Positions 1 to 5,294 of a stretch of DNA of 5,375 nucleotides are shown piece after piece; the stretch's first letter is position 1, and every line of letters begins with the position of its first letter. This stretch comes from an uncultured Bacilli bacterium (lineage in GTDB: Bacteria; Bacillota_I; Bacilli_A; RF39; UBA660), in the NCBI GenBank assembly GCA_910586635.1, contig CAJUJA010000077.1, positions 1 to 5,375 of the forward strand, in the 5' to 3' direction. Below the pieces are notes generated by a model, which was not told the origin of the DNA, did not search any database, and worked only from the letters and a program-made list of their open reading frames with translations. Both the position numbers and the translations under genes were made by a program.

Positions 1-297
1 AAAGGGGAGCCGATCGAATTTTGTGATATTGACCAAATGTATTTTATTCTCATGGAAAATGAAAATGTAATATTTGCTGAGAAATATTTAGATTCTGAGG
101 CGAATGAAAGGTATTATGCTAACGCTTCTTATACAGCAAAAGCAAATGATATAGTTGTTTCAATTAATGAATTGATTAATTACGAAGCAGAATATCGTGA
201 TTGTTATACTGTCTCTGAACTAGCTACTATTTATTCTGAATATAGCAGAGAATATGAGGTGGAAAATTATTCAGGAGCCTATCAAAAAACACCTTAA
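1..297 (+). CDS. Unrecognised protein, C-terminal 98 codons (5' end outside window)
   Basis: The frame is open from the first base of the window to a TAA at 295-297, so this is the 3' end of a longer gene. The ATG at 37 is probably internal: no ribosome site precedes it, and the codons before it are unbroken. The visible part is rich in Tyr, Glu, Asn and Ala, has no membrane segment, and contains a run of acidic/tyrosine stretches (NYEAEYRD, YSEYSREYEVENY) ending in a short polar tail. I recognise no domain. It ends 21 bases before rluD, with rluD's ribosome site in that gap, so the two are probably co-transcribed. In many Bacillota lspA (lipoprotein signal peptidase) lies just before rluD. 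This soluble, non-hydrophobic tail is not LspA. That it is coding is fairly sure; its function is unknown. Confidence 0.65.
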   Translation, partial: KGEPIEFCDIDQMYFILMENENVIFAEKYLDSEANERYYANASYTAKANDIVVSINELINYEAEYRDCYTVSELATIYSEYSREYEVENYSGAYQKTP

Positions 298-301
298 TAT
301 T

Positions 302-309
302 AGGAGGAG
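302..309 (+). promoter_or_regulatory. Ribosome binding site fixing the GTG start of rluD
   Basis: AGGAGGAG lies 9 bases before the GTG at 319. It is a near-perfect anti-Shine-Dalgarno match, it supports GTG as the true start, and no better-placed ATG competes with it. Confidence 0.85.
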
Positions 310-318
310 ATTTTTATT

Positions 319-1197
319 GTGAATGTAGAGCAAGAAAATATTAGAATTGATAAATATTTAGCAGAAAAATTAGAATTATCTCGTAGTAAAATTCAAAAGA
401 TGATTGAAGAGGGAGATATTTTGATTAATGGAAAAAGAGTTTCCTCAAATTACAAAACAAAATTAAGGGATAAAGTAGAAATCCGTGACGTATCTAATAA
501 TGATATTTTAATAGAAAAAGAGAATATCCCATTAGATATTGTATATGAAGATCATGATTTGTTAATTATTAATAAGAAAAGTGGGATGGTAGTTCATCCA
601 GCTCCAGGGCATTATAAGGGCACATTGGTAAATGCCCTTTTATATCGTTTTCAACTAGATTATACGGATGACATACGACCAGGAATCGTTCATAGACTAG
701 ATAAAGACACTAGTGGGGTGATGATGGTTGCTAAAAATGAGGTTATGCATGATATTTTAGCTAATATGATTCAGGACAAAAAGGTCAGGAGAAGTTACGT
801 TGCTTTAGTAGAAGGGATTATTCCTCATGAAACTGGGACAATTGATGCTCCTATTGGTAGAGACCCTAATAATAGGCAAAAAATGGCAGTAACAGAGGTG
901 AATGGGAAAGACTCTATTACTCATTTTAAAGTATTAGAAAGATTTAAAAATCACACCTTTATAGAATGTATATTAGATACAGGAAGGACTCATCAAATTA
1001 GGGTACATCTTTCCTATATCAATCATCCTGTTGTAAATGATCCCATTTATAATAAAAAGAAATCAACTTCATTTGGGCAAATGCTTCATTCTAAAAGTAT
1101 TGAGTTTATTCACCCGAAAACAGGGAAACAAATTCATTATGAAGTAGATCCACCCAAGGAATTTGTAGAAAAGTTAGAGGAATTTAGAAATGAGTAA
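319..1197 (+). CDS. rluD: RluA/RluD-family 23S rRNA pseudouridine synthase
   Basis: This cytoplasmic enzyme isomerises specific uridines of large-subunit rRNA to pseudouridine. The protein has 292 residues, normal for the family. An N-terminal S4 RNA-binding domain spans about residues 8-56 (IRIDKYLAEKLELSRSKIQK, then the G-x-I-L-I-N-G-K turn). The RluA-type catalytic domain follows: NKKSGMVVHPAPGH at 85-98, the signature GIVHRLDKDTSG at 122-133 with the catalytic Asp at about 128, GRDPNNRQKMAV at 180-191, and TGRTHQIRVHL at 221-231. The start is GTG with a strong ribosome site. The stop overlaps the next gene by 8 bases, implying an operon and possibly translational coupling. The family is certain. 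The exact target uridines are not: RluD-type proteins of Bacillota (often called YlyB) are assumed to act on helix 69, which the sequence alone cannot show. Confidence 0.93.
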   Translation: MNVEQENIRIDKYLAEKLELSRSKIQKMIEEGDILINGKRVSSNYKTKLRDKVEIRDVSNNDILIEKENIPLDIVYEDHDLLIINKKSGMVVHPAPGHYKGTLVNALLYRFQLDYTDDIRPGIVHRLDKDTSGVMMVAKNEVMHDILANMIQDKKVRRSYVALVEGIIPHETGTIDAPIGRDPNNRQKMAVTEVNGKDSITHFKVLERFKNHTFIECILDTGRTHQIRVHLSYINHPVVNDPIYNKKKSTSFGQMLHSKSIEFIHPKTGKQIHYEVDPPKEFVEKLEEFRNE

Positions 1198-2518
1198 TCA
1201 AAAAGAAGGAGAAAGATTTCAGACTACAAAAATTGCTAGTATTTTAGGGATTTTTGGAAATTTATTTTTACTAATTATAAAAGGAATTGTTGGATTTTTA
1301 ACTTCCAGTCAGGCGATGATTGCAGATAGTTTTAATAGCTTTTTAGATATTTTTTCTTCTATTATGACTTTTATTGGAAATAAAATTGCATCGAAGCCAA
1401 GTGATGATTGTCATAATTTAGGACATGGGAAAGCAGAGTATATATTTTCTATGATAATTAGTATTTCTATGGCATATTTATCATTAAAAGTATTTACTAA
1501 TTCTTTTATGAGCCTATTTCATAAAAATGTATATCATTTTTCTATTTGGCTTATTGTAGTTTGTATTATTACAATTTTTGTAAAATTTTTTCTTTATCTT
1601 TATACTAGAAAATTATCAAATAAATATCATAATCTATTAATTGAAGCAAATTCTAAAGATCATAGGAATGATTGTGTTGTAACCCTTTTGACTTTAATAT
1701 CGTCTATTCTTAGTATAAATGGCTTTTATTTCTTTGATAGTTTAGTAGGAATGATAATTTCTATTTGGATTTTTATTACCGCATTAAAAATCTTTTTGGA
1801 GAGTTATGATGTATTAATGGACAAATCAATTGATGAAAAGACAAAGGAAAGAGTCTATGAATTAATCAGGAAACATAAAGAAATTAAGAAGATCGTTCAC
1901 TTTAATTCAACACCGGTTGGATATCGCTATCAACTTTCATTTACTATTTATGTAGATGGAAATTTATCTACTTTTGAAAGCCATGAGATTGCTGATAGGT
2001 TAGAAGATGAAATAGAAGAAAATATTCCAGAGATTTATTTAACTATTATTCATGTAAATCCTGTGGAAGTTAGAAAGAAAAAAACGATCAAAAGTAAACA
2101 TGTAGGGTGTTATGGAGTAGTATATAATGAGAATGGACAAGTACTTTTAATAAAAAAATCAAGGGGTGCTTATAAGGGAAAACTAGATTTACCAGGTGGT
2201 GGTATTGAGTATGGTGAAGATGCCAAGGACACTTTGAAACGTGAATTTTTAGAAGAAGTAGGAATCAAAATTAATAGTTTTAAACTAAGGGATATTATAA
2301 CACACTTTGAATTGTGGAAAGTAAATAAAAACTTGTATGAAAATTTAGAGCATATTGCAATTATTTATGATGTTAAAATAGATAGAAAAAGTTTTAATCA
2401 AATTAAAATAGATCCTGATGGTCTAGATTCTTTAGGAGCACAGTGGTTCGATATAAAAGAATTGAAAGAAGAGGATTTATCACCTCTTGCCAAATGTATT
2501 ATGAGAAATACAAAATAG
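1190..2518 (+). CDS. CDF metal-ion exporter fused to a C-terminal Nudix hydrolase
   Basis: One continuous 442-codon frame joins two domains. Residues about 12-205 form the six-helix CDF membrane domain (helices near 15-38, 40-66, 84-104, 118-139, 160-176 and 178-200). Residues about 210-295 are the cytoplasmic CDF dimerisation domain, ending IIHVNP where zinc CDFs usually have H-x-D-P. The transport site reads N49-x3-D53 in helix 2 and D157-x3-D161 in helix 5, the ND-DD pattern described for manganese exporters such as pneumococcal MntE; zinc transporters have His in helix 5. After a basic linker (VRKKKTIKSKH, 294-304) comes a Nudix domain with a complete Nudix box at 337-359 (G-x5-E-x7-REF-x-EE-x-GI), preceded by LDLPGG. 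The linker has no ATG, so the Nudix part is not separately translated. AGAGGA at 1176-1181 sits 8 bases before the ATG. Likely role: Mn(II) efflux at the membrane. The Nudix substrate is unknown. Confidence 0.9.
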   Translation: MSNQKEGERFQTTKIASILGIFGNLFLLIIKGIVGFLTSSQAMIADSFNSFLDIFSSIMTFIGNKIASKPSDDCHNLGHGKAEYIFSMIISISMAYLSLKVFTNSFMSLFHKNVYHFSIWLIVVCIITIFVKFFLYLYTRKLSNKYHNLLIEANSKDHRNDCVVTLLTLISSILSINGFYFFDSLVGMIISIWIFITALKIFLESYDVLMDKSIDEKTKERVYELIRKHKEIKKIVHFNSTPVGYRYQLSFTIYVDGNLSTFESHEIADRLEDEIEENIPEIYLTIIHVNPVEVRKKKTIKSKHVGCYGVVYNENGQVLLIKKSRGAYKGKLDLPGGGIEYGEDAKDTLKREFLEEVGIKINSFKLRDIITHFELWKVNKNLYENLEHIAIIYDVKIDRKSFNQIKIDPDGLDSLGAQWFDIKELKEEDLSPLAKCIMRNTK

Positions 2519-2573
2519 TATTAATAGATTTATGAGGAGTAATGATATGAATATTAGTCTTGAGTTATATAAA
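2493..2573 (+). repeat. Direct repeat, left copy (Nudix tail plus lysR start)
   Basis: This 81-base stretch recurs at 5295-5375 with only three differences, all G here and A there (2503/5305, 2505/5307, 2518/5320). The 55 bases from 2519 on are identical up to the window edge, so the repeat probably extends further. It covers the last codons and stop of the CDF-Nudix gene, the gap, the lysR ribosome site and the first nine lysR codons. Here it is in its natural place, continuous with the Nudix gene, so this is likely the ancestral locus. The offset between copies is 2802 bases. Confidence 0.95.
2534..2539 (+). promoter_or_regulatory. Ribosome binding site deciding the lysR start
   Basis: GAGGAG lies 7 bases before the ATG at 2547. 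It makes 2547 the start and rules out the upstream in-frame ATG at 2532, which overlaps the site itself. The same site is kept unchanged before the second lysR copy (5336-5341). Confidence 0.8.
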
Positions 2574-2870
2574 GTATTTTATTGTGTTGCTAAAAATAAA
2601 AGCATTACAGGGGCATCAAATGAATTAATGATTTCACAACCTGCAGTTAGTAAGGCAGTAAAAACACTTGAGAATCAAATGAATTTGAGGTTATTTGAAA
2701 GGACAAATAATGGGGTCAAATTAACAGAAATTGGACAACTTATTTATAGAAGAGTAGAAAATGCTATACAATTAATTGAGTCAGCAGAAAATGATGTGAA
2801 ATCGATATTAAATATGGAGTTAGGCACTCTAAGAATTGGAGCTTCCAAAGTAATTATTGATGAATTTTAA
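2547..2870 (+). pseudogene. LysR-type regulator, N-terminal DNA-binding part (frameshifted)
   Basis: This is the first piece of a broken LysR-type transcriptional regulator gene. Its 107 residues hold the complete winged helix-turn-helix: LELYKVFYCVAKNKSITGAS at 5-24, the recognition region ISQPAVSKAVKTLENQ at 29-44, RLFERTNNGVKLTEIG at 48-63, then the linker helix and the first strand of the effector domain (GTLRIGASKVIIDEF). It stops at TAA 2868-2870. LysR proteins are usually about 290-300 residues, so some 185 are missing. The next 105 or so codons of the effector domain follow immediately in another frame. GAATTTTAATG would stay in frame with one more T (GAA TTT TTA ATG), so a one-base loss in the T run 2865-2868 explains the break. 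A sequencing error in that run is possible, but the further damage downstream makes a decayed gene more likely. The gene starts 28 bases after the CDF-Nudix stop. Confidence 0.85.
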
Positions 2871-3202
2871 TGCCATATATTGTAAAGTTTAAGGATAAAA
2901 ATCCAAAAATAGAAGTAAAAATATTAACTGATAATACGAATATATTGGAGCAATATGAGTTAGGCCTAGTAGATATTATATTTACAAATATGCCTGCAGA
3001 AATTCCAAACAAATGTAAATTTGTAAAACTAATCACTCTTCATAATTGTTTTGCAGCAAATGAAAATTATAAGCAATATCAAGGTAAAAAATTAAAAGCT
3101 GTTGATTTAGCAAAAATTTCATTACTTTTACTAAATAGAGGGACTATTAATAGAGCTAGAATCGAAGAATATTGTAGTAAAAAAAATATATGGGTTTATT
3201 GA
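2870..3202 (+). pseudogene. LysR effector-domain fragment, first subdomain
   Basis: This continues the same LysR gene one frame over. Residues such as MPYIVKFKDKNPKIEVKI, EQYELGLVDIIFTN and LLLLNRGTINRARIEEY are in the order and style of a LysR substrate-binding domain: the periplasmic-binding-protein-like first lobe, with 'G-L-V-D-I' and 'L-N-R-G' landmarks. The ATG at 2870 overlaps the preceding stop (TAATG), so reinitiation is formally possible, but it has no ribosome site of its own. LysR similarity fades after CSKKNI. The last few codons before the TGA at 3200-3202 belong to unrelated DNA that enters near an eight-A run (3179-3186). The second half of the effector domain is therefore absent here and reappears, incomplete, at 3480. 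It is a remnant rather than a functional gene. Confidence 0.78.
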
Positions 3203-3431
3203 TCAAGCTAGCCGAAATTTCGATGATCTTTCATATAGTGTTAGTTATGGATATCAATATACCGATCATGACGGAAAAATAATAAGTAGAGAAAATTTTG
3301 AAACTCAAGAAGAAAGAAATCAATCTGCACTTGAAGAAGTAGGATATGACTTTAATCAGTTAGATTGGGGTGATAAGATTAGTCCTAGCAAGAGGAATCC
3401 TGATGATTCAAAAATAGTTACTAAAAAATAG
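3183..3431 (+). pseudogene. 3' fragment of an unrelated, unrecognised gene inserted in lysR
   Basis: A frame different from the LysR frame is open from 3135 to TAG 3429-3431, followed directly by a second TAG. From about 3189 it encodes 80 residues of ordinary-looking hydrophilic protein: YGFIDQASRNFDDLSYSV at the start, YTDHDGKIISRENFETQEER in the middle, a tail with LDWGDKISPSKRNPDD and KIVTKK at the end. It has no ATG, GTG or TTG start with a ribosome site, and its 5' side is LysR sequence in another frame. It therefore looks like the C-terminal end of a gene whose beginning was lost when it joined lysR. I recognise no family. It shares nothing obvious with the 446-residue protein downstream. 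The alternative, a non-coding stretch open by chance, is less likely given its length in AT-rich DNA and its balanced amino-acid composition. Confidence 0.5.
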
Positions 3432-3479
3432 TAGGAAAATCATGAAATTGTAAATTTTATAAATAGTTTGATTTTTTGA

Positions 3480-3665
3480 TTGAATAAAAATATGATTATA
3501 GAAATGCTTGGTGAGGATGATATAAAAGAAGAATTAGAAAATGGAAAATTATTTAAACTTAATCTTGATGTTTTATTAAAGGAAAAGTATTTAGGAATGT
3601 ATTACAGTCAAAACAATTTCAATTTAGCTTTGAAAGAATTTATTATAATTATGGGTCTGGCTTAG
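3480..3665 (+). pseudogene. LysR C-terminal fragment, resuming after the insertion
   Basis: The 61 codons read like the last part of a LysR effector domain: MIIEM, then LGEDDIKEELENGKLFKLNL, then KEKYLGMYYSQNNFNLALKEFI with a hydrophobic end. LysR proteins typically end with 'e-L-x-x-G-x-L-x-x-l-x-l-d' followed by a strand with a Tyr/Ser-rich stretch and a final 'aLxxFi' helix. The frame begins after a TGA at 3477-3479. The TTG at 3480 has no ribosome site and should not be taken as a start. Two losses are apparent relative to a full gene. The link from CSKKNI (about 3187) to NMIIEM is replaced by foreign sequence. The usual 'V-x-x-G-L-G-I' segment between IIEM and LGED also seems to be gone, which implies a small in-frame deletion. 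The stop is TAG at 3663-3665. Confidence 0.7.
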
Positions 3666-3730
3666 AACTTGTAGATACTTATAAATAGCCTATAATTAAT
3701 CCCCTAAACATAGAATTATTGATAAGTACA

Positions 3731-3753
3731 TGATATAACTTTCGGTTATATCA
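3731..3753 (+). promoter_or_regulatory. LysR-box-like inverted repeat
   Basis: TGATATAAC and GTTATATCA form a perfect 9-bp dyad around TTTCG. Its core ATAAC-N5-GTTAT (3735-3749) fits the T-N11-A interrupted-dyad rule of LysR-family operators (T3736, A3748). Its centre, 3742, is about 64 bases before the transcription start predicted for the 446-residue gene; LysR activators typically have their main site near -65. It could also fold as an RNA hairpin, but no T run follows on either strand, so it is not an intrinsic terminator. The dyad is seen; the regulator assignment is inferred. Confidence 0.5.
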
Positions 3754-3759
3754 ATATGA

Positions 3760-3773
3760 AAAATACGTATTTT
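3760..3773 (+). promoter_or_regulatory. 14-bp perfect palindrome touching the predicted -35
   Basis: AAAATACGTATTTT is self-complementary over 14 bases, with no spacer, and overlaps the first bases of the proposed -35 hexamer (3771-3776). Its place between the LysR-like box and the promoter suits a second operator or activation site. In AT-rich DNA part of its length could be chance; the central TACGTA makes that less likely. Confidence 0.35.
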
Positions 3774-3799
3774 ACGAAATGACCAACAAGAGTTAAAAT
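3771..3799 (+). promoter_or_regulatory. Candidate sigma-A promoter of the 446-residue gene
   Basis: TTTACG (3771-3776, 4 of 6 to TTGACA) and TAAAAT (3794-3799, 5 of 6 to TATAAT) are separated by exactly 17 bases. A transcription start near 3806 would leave a leader of about 25 bases before the ATG at 3832. The weak -35 fits a promoter that needs an activator. Such matches are easy to find in AT-rich DNA; position and spacing are the main support. Confidence 0.45.
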
Positions 3800-3816
3800 A
3801 TAGGCATATTTTCATG

Positions 3817-3824
3817 AAAGGGGA
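3817..3824 (+). promoter_or_regulatory. Ribosome binding site deciding the start of the 446-residue gene
   Basis: AAAGGGGA lies 7 bases before the ATG at 3832. The in-frame ATG at 3814 directly overlaps the upstream side of this site and has no site of its own, so 3832 is the better start. Confidence 0.75.
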
Positions 3825-3831
3825 AAATTTT

Positions 3832-5172
3832 ATGGAAAATCCAACTAACAATGAGTCTGAGTCATTAAGGCTATTAAAGTCATTGGCTGATATAGTTCAA
3901 AATGGAAATAATGAAGATATTCTAAACTTAGATAGTTTAATTCAATCTGTTCATTCTAAAGCAGATAAAATTAGAAGTAATGCAGAAATACAAAAAGGAT
4001 ATGAAAAAAGACTAGAGCAAGAGGCAATTGTAAAATATCCTATATCTCAAAATGTAACTGATGTTGTAGCTTCTTCTTCATTAAAAAGGATGACAGTAAC
4101 ATACTCTGATAATCAACTAACAGAACAAGAAAAGATGAAACAAGCTCATGATCAAATAAACACTCTAGCCAAAGAAATCTTTAATTCTCACTACGAAAAG
4201 GCTGCACCAGTTTTAGGAATGTTTGGCTATTTCATGGGAATAGAAGATGAAATTTATTATCTATATGATCATAGGGGTGAAAAACTTTGTGAATTGACTA
4301 TTGAAGTTATTCTAGATAGAATTAATCCAGATGGCTTTACTCTAAATGGCTTTACCTATGAAGGTGCTGTTAATGATACAAGAGTGCAGTATGCTTATTC
4401 AAAGAACGAAACTAATTCTGATGGTACTTTAATTTATCGGAATGTCATCATAGTGGATAATATTCAAAAACAGGGTGAGGCATATTCTGGTAAACAAGTA
4501 AAAATTGAATTAGGTGGAAGACTACATGAAGGATCTGAAGTTCCATGGATTGAAGTAACTATTACTAAACCTGATTCTGATGAAAAGATAACAAAATTTT
4601 ATGTTGATCCATATGACTTAAGGTTAAAAATTAAAAATAATTTTGGACTATATGGAAATTTTGAAGATGGAACTGTTCGATCTGTTCATTACACGGATAC
4701 ATCAACAACACCATATGTTAAGACATGTGCCTTACTTTTACATGAATTTAAGGAAAAAGGTAATAGTTATAATATTTCCATAGATAGAAAAAATAATTAT
4801 TCCGAAATTCCAATTAAATATACTCATAGAACAGTATATTTCAAATCTGAAGATAGAGGTAATCCAGAAGTAAATGAATATTCATTCAACGAATGTGGTA
4901 ATGCTAATAAACTTGCTTGCGAATATTTAAAAACTTCAAGGGTAAAAAATTTATATAATCATATTCTTGGATGTATAGATACAGAAGCAAATGGTATGAA
5001 AGATTTTATTCATAAAAATTATCCATTTACTGAAAGTTTTGAAAAAATTATGATTCAAACGCCTGCTAGTGAACAAGAAGAATTAGTGAATTCATTCGCT
5101 ATACAAGATGCTAATGTTTCATCAGAAAATGGAAAAAATGATAAAAAGTACTTAAAACGTAATCAGAAGTAG
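3832..5172 (+). CDS. Orphan 446-residue cytoplasmic protein, unrecognised
   Basis: An intact gene with its own ribosome site and a candidate regulated promoter. I do not recognise the family. No signal peptide and no membrane helix are visible. Three parts can be seen. Residues 1-120 are polar and mostly helical with charged, possibly coiled-coil stretches (HSKADKIRSNAEIQKGYEKR and TEQEKMKQAHDQINTLAKEI). Residues about 125-345 look rich in beta-strand with aromatic, Gly and Asp turns (GMFGYFMGIEDEIYYLYDHRG, DGFTLNGFTYEG, VKIELGGRLHEG, KFYVDPYDLRLKIKNNFGLYG). Residues 350-446 are helical and end in a Lys/Asn-rich tail. Cysteines are few (153, 299, 355, 363, 381) and form no metal-binding pattern. 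It lies between a decayed lysR and a second lysR copy, so control by a LysR protein is plausible. It has no partner gene in the window. The alternative start at 3814 would add six residues. Confidence 0.8.
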   Translation: MENPTNNESESLRLLKSLADIVQNGNNEDILNLDSLIQSVHSKADKIRSNAEIQKGYEKRLEQEAIVKYPISQNVTDVVASSSLKRMTVTYSDNQLTEQEKMKQAHDQINTLAKEIFNSHYEKAAPVLGMFGYFMGIEDEIYYLYDHRGEKLCELTIEVILDRINPDGFTLNGFTYEGAVNDTRVQYAYSKNETNSDGTLIYRNVIIVDNIQKQGEAYSGKQVKIELGGRLHEGSEVPWIEVTITKPDSDEKITKFYVDPYDLRLKIKNNFGLYGNFEDGTVRSVHYTDTSTTPYVKTCALLLHEFKEKGNSYNISIDRKNNYSEIPIKYTHRTVYFKSEDRGNPEVNEYSFNECGNANKLACEYLKTSRVKNLYNHILGCIDTEANGMKDFIHKNYPFTESFEKIMIQTPASEQEELVNSFAIQDANVSSENGKNDKKYLKRNQK

Positions 5173-5294
5173 TTTAATATATATAAAATAGTACAATATC
5201 AATTGATGTATAAAGTTTATGCACAGAAAATATGATGAAATTGTAGTAATCATAAGGAAACAAAAAATTTAATGAAAGAGTTAGAAAGTTTAAT
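5173..5294 (+). other. Intergenic stretch between the orphan gene and the second lysR start
   Basis: No convincing gene, terminator or promoter is seen. It holds a 10-bp palindrome ATCAATTGAT (5198-5207) and an 11-base dyad ATAAA-G-TTTAT (5210-5220). These are operator-like in form but weak for such AT-rich DNA. No hairpin with a T run follows the orphan gene's stop, so transcription may continue into the second lysR. Confidence 0.4.

Noticed and set aside
2854..3036. A 60-codon open frame on the minus strand.
   Set aside because: It lies wholly over the LysR effector-domain coding sequence, has no ribosome site and no recognisable product; it is a shadow of the + strand gene.
3176..3200. 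Programmed frameshifting at the A8 run to fuse LysR to the 80-codon frame.
   Set aside because: The 80-codon product does not continue a LysR fold, and the real LysR C-terminus is found later; a recombination junction explains it better.
3480..3665. A stand-alone small gene starting at TTG 3480.
   Set aside because: It has no ribosome site before the TTG, and the product reads as a LysR C-terminus; it is a fragment of the broken regulator.
2547..3665. TGA read as Trp (Mycoplasma-type code) to rescue the broken frames.
   Set aside because: The intact genes use TGG for Trp and contain no in-frame TGA. The first lysR break is a TAA, which recoding of TGA would not fix.
3731..3753. An intrinsic terminator after the lysR relic.
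   Set aside because: The stem is AT-rich and neither strand has a T run after it; an operator fits better.
3442..5245. Shared 11-mer ATGAAATTGTA at 3442-3452 and 5235-5245 as a second repeat.
   Set aside because: The match does not extend on either side beyond what AT-rich DNA gives by chance.
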